From an uncultured Sulfitobacter sp. (GTDB lineage Bacteria; Pseudomonadota; Alphaproteobacteria; Rhodobacterales; Rhodobacteraceae): 64,000 bases of DNA. Of this stretch, positions 50,601 to 59,833 are shown piece by piece. The position numbers were made by a program, and so were the translations under genes. Location of the stretch: assembly GCA_938003685.1 (NCBI GenBank), contig CALKXT010000047.1, forward strand, positions 1 through 64,000, given 5' to 3'. The notes beneath the pieces are model-generated. The model worked only from the letters and a program-made list of their open reading frames with translations, did not search any database and was not told the DNA's origin. Numbering within the stretch: position 1 is the stretch's first letter; every line of letters begins with the position of its first letter.

Positions 50601-50698
50601 AGCCCGAAATAAGTTATGGCTCCCATGATCAGAAGGCCGATCATCATCAAAACCGTCAGCCTGCTTTTGTTCAGGCCAAAGCGCGTTAGAATATCCAT
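47681..50698 (-). CDS. RND efflux permease (AcrB/CusA-like superfamily)
   Basis: About 1005 aa, 12-TM RND pattern; PKRENPAITIRTAIVAASFEGMSPERVEDL, GLLVDNGLVVVEDI, PLVASGAGIGLYLFGQPMSFFGTLGMISLAGIIINNAIVLID. Confidence 0.93.
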   Translation of the reverse strand: MDILTRFGLNKSRLTVLMMIGLLIMGAITYFGLPKRENPAITIRTAIVAASFEGMSPERVEDLLATPIERKAREIGEVEDISTLITTGSAVVTLNLYESVGSSELPAIFQDIRNKMEEVRFPEGTQGPNINTNYGDVSIATIAVTGEGFDLREVWDSADALRKNLYTLDGITKVSLSGVQDERIFLEIDSRKLAAVGVQLKQVIADLQAQNVILPAGKLDAAGTTLALEANGDFNSVEEIGEILTQVSSTGNLVRLKDLLTVRRGFVDPPESPVYFNGKPALLLAVEMNDTRDIQKIGKVLKDRVAAFEDTQPIGISYNFSTYQETNVTVAINSALSNVAQTFGVVLLVLLLFLGLRPALVVAMIVPFTMGFALLGMSYLGIALQQISIAAVIISLGLLVDNGLVVVEDIQNRLRAGAAPEDAALDAGKQFFIPLAVASITTVSAFIPMLILEGTTGEFAFSLGAVVALMLLGSWVTALYILPFLAARILKAGKEPKENALVRWYGWLVRRILRWGLLIVPAVYLVVILGSSVLGLNKSEMFPLSARADFLMYMDMPRGTSIKATRDEALAVEKWLSDADANPEVVNTTVFVGSGGPRFYLALSPADTDPSSAFFVVNTADADGAVVAADRLRAHVLRNHPAARFRVTRLSMGAGESGIVQVKIIGEDGDRLLAASKQLEAAFNTVPDQIFVKTNWGNKLVKMIVEVQQDKAREFGVTSRDISDVMETFLSGTVESTYREGSDSIPIVLRADESFRDSLEDLANLSIPANGRLIALDQVANFAPRFEFSQIRRENQERQLIVEGKSGRFSAGEMLDHLQPTIDDVIADLGPDYRVEIGGELTDSSEANSNLASGLPLTVVVMLIALMFQFNSSRRVALTFMTIPLVASGAGIGLYLFGQPMSFFGTLGMISLAGIIINNAIVLIDQIDIERATQSIEDAIVSASKKRVTPILLTTFTTVFGLLPMAIAGGALFEPMATLMIGGLAAATPLTLLLVPCAYRLMFRK

Positions 50699-50702
50699 GG
50701 CT

Positions 50703-51821
50703 TTAGTCCTCTAACAGCGTGACGGATTGCCCGTCGGTTAGAAAACTAACGCCTGCGGATGCAACGCGCTCTCCAGCTTCTAGCCCTGAAATCACCAAGA
50801 CGGAGTTTTCGCGTATACCGGCAATCATGACTTCGCGTTTGTTGACAGTTTCTGTCGTTGGGTCATAGACAAACAACTTGAGAGGTGCGGGTTCTGTTGG
50901 GCTGCGCGTGCCGGAAATGTTGCCTTCAACTACGGCCGCGCTGATCGGGATGGTAAAGCCAAGTTCAGCTGGAATGTCGAATTCAAGAGCAACTTCAACC
51001 GCCATACCTGATTTAATATCGGAAGGGGCGTCTTGGAGTGTTATGACGACCGGAAACGAAGAGACAGTATCGGCGCTTGCACCCAATTCGGTGACGACAC
51101 CACGCAGTGTGCGATCAGGTGCATCAGCCAAACGTAATGTGGCGGGTTTGCCAATGGCTAGGCGATTGACCGTATCGTAATTGACAGTGAAACTGACTTC
51201 AAACCCACCCGCTTGATACAGTGTGGCAATGGCTGAACCGACGCCAACGGTTGCAAATGATTGCGCATCAACCGAACTGATGATGCCATCAAAGGGTGCC
51301 AATAGATTTGTGTCGCGTGCTGATTTTTTGGCAGTGTCCAGCGCGCGCTCTGCTTGCACGAAGGCTTGCGCCGATGCGGTTGCGTCTGTCTTAGCATTGT
51401 CTACAGCGACCTTTGTCACAACACCACGTGTCAGCAATTCTTCCTGCCGGGCCAAATTTGCTGCACTGTTTTCAGCAGCCACACGCGATTGTTCGACCGC
51501 AGCTTCAGCAGAAGCGACCTGAATTTCCAGCGTTGCGTCATCAATCTGTGCCAATACTTCGCCTTCTTTGACGACTTGACCTACTTTCAAATCAATTTCT
51601 TTTAGGCGTCCGCCAATCTCAAATCCTACTGTGGTCAGCTCAGAAGGCTGCAATACACTTGGAAAACGGCGCAATACACTGTGCTCGCTCTCAGCCACCA
51701 GCACAGTTTTCAGCCCCCGCACCGGAGCTTCAACATCTTGTGCCGCATCATCTTCGGGTAAACAGGCCGCTACTAAAAAGGTTGCAGCCAAGAGACAAAA
51801 GGTTCTCTTCATGATTTTCAT
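50703..51821 (-). CDS. RND efflux periplasmic adaptor subunit (HlyD family), lipoprotein
   Basis: Lipobox-like FLVAAC; GRLKEIDLKVGQVVKEGEVLAQID; coiled coil; located directly upstream of the RND permease. Confidence 0.9.
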   Translation of the reverse strand: MKIMKRTFCLLAATFLVAACLPEDDAAQDVEAPVRGLKTVLVAESEHSVLRRFPSVLQPSELTTVGFEIGGRLKEIDLKVGQVVKEGEVLAQIDDATLEIQVASAEAAVEQSRVAAENSAANLARQEELLTRGVVTKVAVDNAKTDATASAQAFVQAERALDTAKKSARDTNLLAPFDGIISSVDAQSFATVGVGSAIATLYQAGGFEVSFTVNYDTVNRLAIGKPATLRLADAPDRTLRGVVTELGASADTVSSFPVVITLQDAPSDIKSGMAVEVALEFDIPAELGFTIPISAAVVEGNISGTRSPTEPAPLKLFVYDPTTETVNKREVMIAGIRENSVLVISGLEAGERVASAGVSFLTDGQSVTLLED

Positions 51822-51982
51822 TCTTTGGTCTCCGGGCAATAAGTCAGGTTCAAATAACGCTGCTGGTTATCTGTCAAAATAGGTTAGACGCCCAGTTTTT
51901 GAACGCCCTATTGATTTAGGCTAAGATACTAGAGCTTAATCGGCAATGATGATGGCGCACCGCAGGGTCGGGAACCTGGCGG

Positions 51983-52354
51983 TTACATCGTTTCAAGGCA
52001 ATGACGACGGAAGGCACGTTTCAGCATATCCAACTCGGCACGCAGTAAATCCATTTCAGCACGAATATCATCACCCAAAACCTCACCGGCCATCAATGTA
52101 ACATGCCCGATCTTCTCATTTGCTGCCTTGTCGCAGATGATCAGCGTCTGTACGCCCTCGGCAATCGCATTAGCGGGAATGGGGAACGCCAAAACCCAAT
52201 GGCCCGCATCCGCGTTATGCGTAATGCTGATGCCCTCAACCGCTTCTTTTTGGTGGGTCACTTCAATTTCAGGCTTTGTGTCGCCCGTGTTGGTGACGAT
52301 GCCCTGCCAGACCCCCTGGGAGATTTTGGTCTTTGTCAATTGCACTGCGGTCAT
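51983..52354 (-). CDS. Conserved hypothetical protein with C-terminal helical segment
   Basis: 123-aa ORF in operon-like arrangement with the upstream DUF6478-like gene; no family recognised with confidence. Confidence 0.65.
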   Translation of the reverse strand: MTAVQLTKTKISQGVWQGIVTNTGDTKPEIEVTHQKEAVEGISITHNADAGHWVLAFPIPANAIAEGVQTLIICDKAANEKIGHVTLMAGEVLGDDIRAEMDLLRAELDMLKRAFRRHCLETM

Positions 52355-52366
52355 GCGCGTTGCTCC

Positions 52367-53140
52367 TTATAGATGCGCGCGCGGGCGGCGCGAGAATGTC
52401 AGATCGCGCAAGATCACTTGATTCATTTGTGGACCCTCAAAGATCAGATCAATCCAAGCCCGTTCCACCCGTTTTTCATTCAAGTTGGAATAGGCCAAAT
52501 CAAACTCAACGCGAATATTCTCTTCGCTTAAGGGCAGTTCACGCACGATTTGTTCGGTATTGGGACCATGTCGAATGTTAAGGCGGGCAAAAATCTCAAG
52601 CGGTTTTTCCATTTCAACAATCGCATCCATGCGCAATAGATGTGTACGTTTCAAACCCAAAACACCCGCATCAGGCAGGTCAACAACCAGTGACAGAAAC
52701 GATCCATCAAATTTGAAAACATCCAACCGCAGGCCATAAGGCGCAAGGTCTGCTTCGCGCATGTTGCGCAGTTGGCGCAGGGTCAGTTCCGAATATTCGC
52801 AATCATGAAATAGCGTAACCTCGTCACCTAACATAGATTTCGTTTGAACCGATGACAGGCCAGGCGTCGGTAACGGGCCGCGCCATAATTCGGGCCGCCA
52901 AGACCAATCTGCGTTATGCGGTTTTGGAAAGCTGGTCGAGCCAATCATTGGCAGGGCAAGGCGTTCATCAGCGGTGTGAATAAGGCGATCCAGATGAGTC
53001 TTGAGCAAGCGGGCGCGGCTGCGTTGACGCCGCAATGTCGGCAGTTCAGTCGTTGCCGCCAACCGCGCAGCACGCGCCCATCGTAAAATGTTGCGCGAAT
53101 AAATCTTGCCATCCAGAAAGCGGAAACCGAGTTTGGACAT
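52367..53140 (-). CDS. Uncharacterised protein, possibly DUF6478 family
   Basis: 257-aa ORF, codon-coherent; family assignment is from memory and tentative. Confidence 0.6.
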   Translation of the reverse strand: MSKLGFRFLDGKIYSRNILRWARAARLAATTELPTLRRQRSRARLLKTHLDRLIHTADERLALPMIGSTSFPKPHNADWSWRPELWRGPLPTPGLSSVQTKSMLGDEVTLFHDCEYSELTLRQLRNMREADLAPYGLRLDVFKFDGSFLSLVVDLPDAGVLGLKRTHLLRMDAIVEMEKPLEIFARLNIRHGPNTEQIVRELPLSEENIRVEFDLAYSNLNEKRVERAWIDLIFEGPQMNQVILRDLTFSRRPRAHL

Positions 53141-53258
53141 GAAAGGGGAGCCTCTGATTTTTGCCCACCCTATCTATCCCAAAGGTTTCATTCAAATAAA
53201 TTGGCAACAATCTGGGCGTGAAATGCGATAATGTTGCCAATATTGAAGCAATTGCGGA

Positions 53259-53852
53259 TTAAGAAGCCCCTTGGCTGCGTGACATGACCGCAGAAACAAT
53301 ACTACGCCCCTCTCCAGAGGTGGCGCGCCCGCCCTCAGGGCCGTATAGCGTTACGGCAATGAGTTGCCCGCCGATATGTGTAGCTCCGCGCCAATGTTTA
53401 GTGCCGACCCCATCAATCGGCGCGGGGCCTTCGCCGCGAAATACTAAGGTGCCGTCCGAGGTTTTTGGGTCGCTTGCGTTGCTCAATCCGTTGGCAGATG
53501 CCAAGTCTTGCATGGCGGGAATTGCGGCACCCGGTGCTGACGGTAAAACGCTGACAGTGATGAAGCCCAAAGGCGCATCCCCTGCCGCTTGCGGTACACC
53601 CAAAACGTCGCAACGGGCCATCAGGGCAAATTGTTTTTTGACGCTATTGCTGTCGATGCAAAACCCGCGCGGAGCGACAAGCGTGACTGCGCCATCGGCC
53701 AATTTTGCCTGCGATAGCGGTTTGGCTTGTTGTCCTTTGATCGTTGGTACAGACAACCCTTCAAACAGCGCAGCACCCTGACCGCCTTCGCAAGCGGACA
53801 GGATCAGCAACGCAAGCGCTGCAATGGGGCCTTTACAGGTCCATGTAGTCAT
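53259..53852 (-). CDS. Putative lipoprotein of unknown function
   Basis: Lipobox [15 protein letters not shown] 3' of ilvD with overlapping start (start refined to 53852). Confidence 0.65.
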   Translation of the reverse strand: MTTWTCKGPIAALALLILSACEGGQGAALFEGLSVPTIKGQQAKPLSQAKLADGAVTLVAPRGFCIDSNSVKKQFALMARCDVLGVPQAAGDAPLGFITVSVLPSAPGAAIPAMQDLASANGLSNASDPKTSDGTLVFRGEGPAPIDGVGTKHWRGATHIGGQLIAVTLYGPEGGRATSGEGRSIVSAVMSRSQGAS

Positions 53853-55599
53853 GGGTTTCCACCTTGGCACCCGGATGTGTCACCGCGCCCAAATAGGTTG
53901 GCCCAACAAGTTGCGCGTATTTCCACAGTGCGCCGCTGGCGTAATTGGTTGGGCGTGCGCCTTTCCAATGGGCCTTGCGCTCTGACATTTCCTCGTCGGT
54001 TAGAGCAACGCTGATTGATCCCTCAATGGCGTTCAGCGTGATCATATCGCCGTTTTGCAGCAACCCAATTGGCCCACCAAGAGCGGCCTCTGGACCCACA
54101 TGGCCCACACAGAACCCGCGTGTCGCACCAGAGAAACGGCCATCGGTAATAAGTGCAACTTTCTTGCCCATTCCTTGACCCGAAAGTGCGGCCGTCGTGG
54201 CCAACATTTCGCGCATGCCGGGACCGCCAGCTGGACCTTCGTTGCGGATGACGAACACATCGCCTTCAGAATAGGTGCGGTTTTGCACGGCTTCAAATGC
54301 ATCTTGTTCACATTCAAAGATTAACGCGGGACCGGTGAACACGATGTCTTCTTCTGACATGCCAGCGATTTTCACGATGGCACCTTCGGGCGCAAGGTTG
54401 CCCTTGAGGCCCACAACACCACCTGTTGTGCTGATCGGGTTGGCAACGGAATGGATGACTTTGCCGTCCGCTTCGCGCGTTACCTGATCCAGTACTTCGC
54501 CCATGGAATATCCCGTCGCGGTCATGCAATCGAGGTGGACCAACCCAGCTTTGCGTAACTCGTTCATCACGACGGGAACGCCACCCGCCTCGTACAGGTC
54601 TTTCGCCACATATGCGCCGCCCGGCTTCATATCGACAAAGTACGGCGTGTCGCGGAAGATTTCGCAGACATCCTCAAGGAAGAAATCGATGCCACATTCA
54701 TGCGCCATGGCGGGCAAGTGCAGACCGGCATTTGTTGAGCCACCAGTACACGCCACGATGCGCGCGGCATTTTCAAACGCCTCACGTGTACAGATGTCAC
54801 GCGCACGGATATTTTTTTCGATCAAGTGCATGACCGCAGCACCCGATGCGTGGCCGTATTCATCGCGGTCTTTGTAAGGTGCTGGCATGCCGGATGAGTT
54901 TGGCAGTGCAAGGCCAATCGCCTCAGATACACATGCCATTGTATTCGCGGTAAACTGGCCGCCACAGGCGCCCGCAGACGGGCAGGCGACGCGTTCAAGG
55001 ATTTCCAATTCGGCTTCAGTCATTGTGCCGGACTGATAGTTACCAACCGCCTCAAACATGTCCTGAACGGTCAAATCACGTTCGGCAAAGCTTTGCGGCA
55101 CATCAGCACCTTTTGGCGCGCGGCCCGGTAGGATCGAACCACCATACAAAAACACAGACGGCACATTGAGGCGCAACATGGCCATCATCATACCGGGCAG
55201 GGATTTGTCACACCCTGCAAGACCGACAAGCGCGTCATAGCAGTGACCGCGCATCGTCAACTCAACCGTGTCTGCAATCGCTTCACGTGAAGCAAGTGAA
55301 GACCGCATGCCCTCGTGGCCCATCGCGATGCCGTCTGTCACGGTGATGGTGGTAAATTCGCGCGGCGTGCCCTGCTCGGATTTAACACCTTCTTTGACGG
55401 CCTGTGCCTGACGGGACAGGGCAATGTTACACGGTGCGGCCTCGTTCCAGCATGTTGCGACACCAACCAAAGGCTGATGAATTTCTTCGTCCGTCATACC
55501 CATCGCATAATAATAAGACCGATGTGGCGCGCGGGCGGGCCCTTCGGTCACATGGCGGCTGGGCAATTTTGATTTATCAAAGCGTTGGTTGGTGGACAT
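53833..55599 (-). CDS. ilvD: Dihydroxy-acid dehydratase
   Basis: [53 protein letters not shown]; start refined to 55599. Confidence 0.96.
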   Translation of the reverse strand: MSTNQRFDKSKLPSRHVTEGPARAPHRSYYYAMGMTDEEIHQPLVGVATCWNEAAPCNIALSRQAQAVKEGVKSEQGTPREFTTITVTDGIAMGHEGMRSSLASREAIADTVELTMRGHCYDALVGLAGCDKSLPGMMMAMLRLNVPSVFLYGGSILPGRAPKGADVPQSFAERDLTVQDMFEAVGNYQSGTMTEAELEILERVACPSAGACGGQFTANTMACVSEAIGLALPNSSGMPAPYKDRDEYGHASGAAVMHLIEKNIRARDICTREAFENAARIVACTGGSTNAGLHLPAMAHECGIDFFLEDVCEIFRDTPYFVDMKPGGAYVAKDLYEAGGVPVVMNELRKAGLVHLDCMTATGYSMGEVLDQVTREADGKVIHSVANPISTTGGVVGLKGNLAPEGAIVKIAGMSEEDIVFTGPALIFECEQDAFEAVQNRTYSEGDVFVIRNEGPAGGPGMREMLATTAALSGQGMGKKVALITDGRFSGATRGFCVGHVGPEAALGGPIGLLQNGDMITLNAIEGSISVALTDEEMSERKAHWKGARPTNYASGALWKYAQLVGPTYLGAVTHPGAKVETHDYMDL

Positions 55600-55771
55600 C
55601 GACAGGCACTCCGTTAAGCATTTCCATTGGAATAGTCGGCTGCGCCGCATGCTGCAAGGCCATGAGAACAATCGCGATCCCTTGATGTTGTATTGAACCG
55701 CCGTAACGCTTACCTTTGTTAAAGTATTTTACGGTGCCTACGAGCGGCCCCTCGCATAGAAAGAGCGGCCC

Positions 55772-58700
55772 ATGGAGCCCAACATATTTTCCTTTATCTG
55801 GAAGTATTCCCGGCGCGATCAAATCTCGTTGTTGGTGTTCACAATTGTTACCTTCCCCTTCCTGTTTGTGACTCTGGAATTGCCAAAACGCATCATCAAC
55901 GATGCGATTGGTGCATCTTCTGAAGTGGTAAAAGTGCTTGGGGTCGAAATGACACAAGTGCAATTTCTGTTGGTGCTGTGCTTTGCTTATCTTGCTGCGG
56001 TGTTTGTGCATGGCCTGATGAAAATGCGTTTGAACACGATGAAGGGTGTCGTAGCAGAGCGGCTTTTGCGGCGGTTTCGGTATCGGTTGATCGAACGGAT
56101 GATGCGTTTTCCGCGCAGCTATTTTCAAACCACCAGCCAAGGTGAATTGGTGAGTATGGTCACCTCTGAGGCAGAGCCAATGGGTGGATTGATGGGCGAT
56201 GCCGTTGCGCAACCTGCGTTTCAAGCAGGGCAAATGTTGATCATCCTGCTGTTTTTGTTCATTCAGTCGCCATGGTTTGGGCTGGCTGGAGTGGCTCTGA
56301 TCCCGCTTCAGGCGTGGCTCATTCCATTGCTGCAACGACAGATTAACTTGTTGAACAAGGAGCGCATCAAAGAGGTGCGCCGCTTGTCCGCTGAAATTGG
56401 CGAAACAGCCGCAGGTATCACAGATTTGCGGACCAATGGCGGCTGGCGGTTCCGCCTTGCGGGCTTTACCGGCACACTGGGTCGGCTTTTTGATATCCGG
56501 TTCCGGATTTACCAAAAGAAGTTCTTTATGAAGTTCCTCAACAACTTCATCACGCAATTAACGCCGTTCTTTTTCTATGCCGTTGGTGGCTATTTGGCGA
56601 TCAAAGGTCAGATCACCGTTGGCGCGCTTGTGGCTGCTTTAGCCGCTTACAAAGACTTGAGCAGCCCGTGGAAAGAGCTGCTAACATATTACAACCAAAC
56701 CCAAGATATGGCTCTGCGCTGGGAAGTTGTGACCGAACGGTTCGCACCCAAAGGTATGATTGACGAAGGATTATTTGTTGGCGCACCAGACAACATTCCG
56801 CATTTGCGTGGGGATATCGACCTGCAAAAAGTCTGGGTGCGCAACAGTGATGGCAACATGCTGCTTGAGGACATAACGCTGCATATTCCCGCAGGTAGCC
56901 GTGTGGCAATTGAAGTGCCTGCGCAATCCGAACGCACAGCACTAGCCGAGATTCTAACCCGAGAAATTACGCCGACACGCGGCAAGATCGCGATTGCAGA
57001 TCATGACCTGTCTGGCCTGCATCAATCTGTGGTCGCGGCCCGTATAGGCTATGCCAGTGCTGCCCCCTATTTGTTTCAGGGAACGGTTGGGGACAACATG
57101 CTGATGTCGCTGCGTACAAGTCCAAAGACCGTGTTGTGGGATCCTGAACATAGCGACCGTGAAACAATTGAAGCTATGCGGGCAGGTAACAGTCGCGACA
57201 GTTTGCGTGCGGATTGGCTTGATCCTGGCATCGCCGATCTTGATTCAGATGACGACATTCTAAAGTGGTGGTTCAAGATCACGCAGGCGCTTGGGACAGC
57301 AAACCTGTTGTTTGAGCGCATGTTGAATTCACGCATGGATCAGTCAAAGCACCCAGAGCTTGCCAAACGTGTGGTTTCTTTGCGCGAAGAAGTTCGCAAA
57401 CGGCTACAGGACCAAGGGTTGGATAAGGTTGTGAACCGTTTTCATCCCGATAAATTCAACCCCTCGGTGCCGCTTGGTGGTAACCTGATGTATGCCAGCC
57501 CTGCGCGAAACATTAGTCCGCAAAGCTTGGTTGCTGAGCGTACATTCCTGGCGATGATCATTGATCAGGGCCTTGCGGAACAGGCGATTGCCATCTCTCA
57601 AACGCTTGTCGAAGCCTTGCACCAGACCTTTGGCATGGACGGCACCGGACACCCGTTGTTCACGGCTTTGGGGATTGAAGAAACGCTCTACGAGCAATTG
57701 GTAGATATTGCCGTGCGTCGTCGTGAAAAGGGCGATGAGGCATTGTCACCTGACGAATTTGCATTGCTCCTGACCGTACCGTTCGCTTTTACAGCTGAAC
57801 AAATCGGCCCTGCCTTCCCAGAAAGCTTCAAGCAAGAAATTTTGCAAATTCGCAAAGTGTGCGGTCAACAATTGCTAGATGACGCCCGTGATTTGTTCAT
57901 ACCAGTTACTCCAGAAACTTATTTGCCACGTCTGACCATTCTTGAAAATATGCTGTATGGGCGCATTTCCGGTGTTGCTGGATTACAGGCTGATCTGGTT
58001 CAAGATGTGGTCACAGAAGTAATGGAAGAACATGGATTGCAGCAATTGGTATCATCAATTCTGTTTGACGTGAACACAACGATTGGTGGGGCTAACCTGC
58101 CTGCTATTTTCCAAGACCGTGTTGCATTTGGCCGGGCTGCGATCAAGCGGCCTGATGTATTGGTGTTTAACCAATTACTGGCGGGCCAAGATGCAAAATC
58201 GCAGGCTGATATTCGCGATCAACTGAGTGATCTGTTGCCTCAAAGCACGCAAATTTATCTGAACGATAAATTTACAGCGCCAGAAGATTTCGACATGCAT
58301 TTGGTCATTCGAAATGGTCGCCTTGATGGCGTGGCCGAAGCTGAAGGGAAGGATGAAGAGGATAGCAGTTCTGATGATCTAAGGAGTAAGTTGCGTATCA
58401 TTTCTCAAAATCCGCTGTTTGGCAGTCTTGATGCCCGCAGCCAGCGGTTGTTGGCATTCGCGGCACAATGGTACGAAGTTGAAAAAGGCGATCGCATCTT
58501 TTCCATGGGTGAACGTCCTGATGCGGCCTATCTGTGCCTATCGGGTCGTGCGGAATTGGCGTGGTTTGATCCAAACGGTGTCTCACATCACGTATCAGAG
58601 GTCGAACCGGGTCGGTTAATCGGTGACCTTGCTGTTATCTTAGATGAGCCGCGGCAATTGGACCTGACAGCGATGGAAACAACTAAATTTCTGCGCATTG

Positions 58701-58879
58701 GTGCAGACCAATTTCTTGCAGTTGTTGAAAATGACAAAACAGTTCTGCTTCGGCTGTTGCACACTGTAGCAGGGCATTTGACTGGTGCTGCTGAGCTGTT
58801 GCGCGCCGCAAAGATTGAGATACCCCGCGAATTTGGCCCCTCTATCCCACCATCGATTGAGCCTGAGGATATCAAGTGA
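55772..58879 (+). CDS. ABC-exporter-like protein with degenerate (pseudo-ATPase) NBD, large NBD insertion and C-terminal cyclic-nucleotide-binding-like domain
   Basis: N-terminal ABC type-I exporter TMD; NBD-like regions with Walker A, Q-loop, signature, Walker B and H-loop all altered; C-terminal cNMP-BD pattern (GDRIFSMGERPDAAYLCLSGRAEL...LIGDLAVILDEPRQLDLTAMETTKFLRI). Confidence 0.85.
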   Translation: MEPNIFSFIWKYSRRDQISLLVFTIVTFPFLFVTLELPKRIINDAIGASSEVVKVLGVEMTQVQFLLVLCFAYLAAVFVHGLMKMRLNTMKGVVAERLLRRFRYRLIERMMRFPRSYFQTTSQGELVSMVTSEAEPMGGLMGDAVAQPAFQAGQMLIILLFLFIQSPWFGLAGVALIPLQAWLIPLLQRQINLLNKERIKEVRRLSAEIGETAAGITDLRTNGGWRFRLAGFTGTLGRLFDIRFRIYQKKFFMKFLNNFITQLTPFFFYAVGGYLAIKGQITVGALVAALAAYKDLSSPWKELLTYYNQTQDMALRWEVVTERFAPKGMIDEGLFVGAPDNIPHLRGDIDLQKVWVRNSDGNMLLEDITLHIPAGSRVAIEVPAQSERTALAEILTREITPTRGKIAIADHDLSGLHQSVVAARIGYASAAPYLFQGTVGDNMLMSLRTSPKTVLWDPEHSDRETIEAMRAGNSRDSLRADWLDPGIADLDSDDDILKWWFKITQALGTANLLFERMLNSRMDQSKHPELAKRVVSLREEVRKRLQDQGLDKVVNRFHPDKFNPSVPLGGNLMYASPARNISPQSLVAERTFLAMIIDQGLAEQAIAISQTLVEALHQTFGMDGTGHPLFTALGIEETLYEQLVDIAVRRREKGDEALSPDEFALLLTVPFAFTAEQIGPAFPESFKQEILQIRKVCGQQLLDDARDLFIPVTPETYLPRLTILENMLYGRISGVAGLQADLVQDVVTEVMEEHGLQQLVSSILFDVNTTIGGANLPAIFQDRVAFGRAAIKRPDVLVFNQLLAGQDAKSQADIRDQLSDLLPQSTQIYLNDKFTAPEDFDMHLVIRNGRLDGVAEAEGKDEEDSSSDDLRSKLRIISQNPLFGSLDARSQRLLAFAAQWYEVEKGDRIFSMGERPDAAYLCLSGRAELAWFDPNGVSHHVSEVEPGRLIGDLAVILDEPRQLDLTAMETTKFLRIGADQFLAVVENDKTVLLRLLHTVAGHLTGAAELLRAAKIEIPREFGPSIPPSIEPEDIK

Positions 58880-59775
58880 TCTGGCGATTGAACTATGACG
58901 CGCATGATGGGTTTGTCGACCCTGCACGCCAGAGTGCGGCGCTATGGAAATTTGTTCTAGGATTCAGCTTGGCGGCCATCGGATACGTGGCCTTGAATCA
59001 GATGTTCTTTCAGATGGTATATTCGGCCATCGGGGCACGCAGCACTGAACTGTACAATCAACTGCTAAGTGGCAGCACTCCACAGGCGATGTTTTTGTTG
59101 CTGTTTAGCTTTGTGTTTATGACTGTGGCCGTCGGTGTTTCTGTCCGCATTGTACACCGTAGATCGGTTTTGAGTTTGTTAGGCGACTTGCGTTTGGGTG
59201 CCCGGCAATTTGGCGCTGTATCGGCTATGATGCTGGGGCTGACATTCATTCTGTTTGTATTGCCGCCTTGGGACATGGGTGGCGAATTTGTGCCAAACTT
59301 GGATTTGTCACGCTGGCTGATGTTGTTGCCCTTGTCGTTGGTTGCAGTGTTTATCCAAGTCAGTGCCGAGGAAGTCGTGTTCCGTGGGTATGTCCAACAG
59401 CAATTGGCCGCGCGGTTCCGCTCGCCTCTGGTATGGATGATCTTGCCCTCTGTGGTGTTCGCAGTGGGGCATTACCTGCCTGAGACAGCGGGTGAAAATG
59501 CACTGATTATTGCCGCTTGGGCTGGTGTATTTGGCATTTTGATGGCCGATCTTACCGCACGATCAGGCTCGCTTGGTCCGGCAATTGCGGTGCATTTTTG
59601 GAACAATGTATCGGCTATATTGATTGTGTCGATGCCCGAAAATCTATCGGGGCTGGCGCTGTATCTTGCGCCATTCAGCATGGGTGACAGTGATGCAATG
59701 CGCGCGTGGTTGCCTGTGGACTTCGCTTTGATGTTTGTCTCGTGGTTGGCGGCACGGCTTGCGATACGCCGCTGA
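58876..59775 (+). CDS. CPBP family intramembrane glutamic endopeptidase
   Basis: Multi-TM; EEVVFRGYVQQQL, VVFAVGHYLP and HFWNNVSA (CPBP/ABI motifs); GTG start overlaps the preceding stop. Confidence 0.9.
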   Translation: MIWRLNYDAHDGFVDPARQSAALWKFVLGFSLAAIGYVALNQMFFQMVYSAIGARSTELYNQLLSGSTPQAMFLLLFSFVFMTVAVGVSVRIVHRRSVLSLLGDLRLGARQFGAVSAMMLGLTFILFVLPPWDMGGEFVPNLDLSRWLMLLPLSLVAVFIQVSAEEVVFRGYVQQQLAARFRSPLVWMILPSVVFAVGHYLPETAGENALIIAAWAGVFGILMADLTARSGSLGPAIAVHFWNNVSAILIVSMPENLSGLALYLAPFSMGDSDAMRAWLPVDFALMFVSWLAARLAIRR

Positions 59776-59833
59776 TTGCAATTCGTGTGCGAGCAGCTTA
59801 TTTCAGATATGACACTGTCAACAGGGACTGCAC

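Noticed and set aside
47681-51821. RND permease plus adaptor as a novel efflux system
   Set aside because: A standard two-gene adaptor/permease pair. Lack of an adjacent TolC gene is common and not informative alone.
55577-56557. 326-aa minus-strand ORF over the start of the pseudo-ABC gene
   Set aside because: Antisense to clear TMD coding sequence, with His/Gln/Lys-rich composition typical of shadow frames; no domain recognised.
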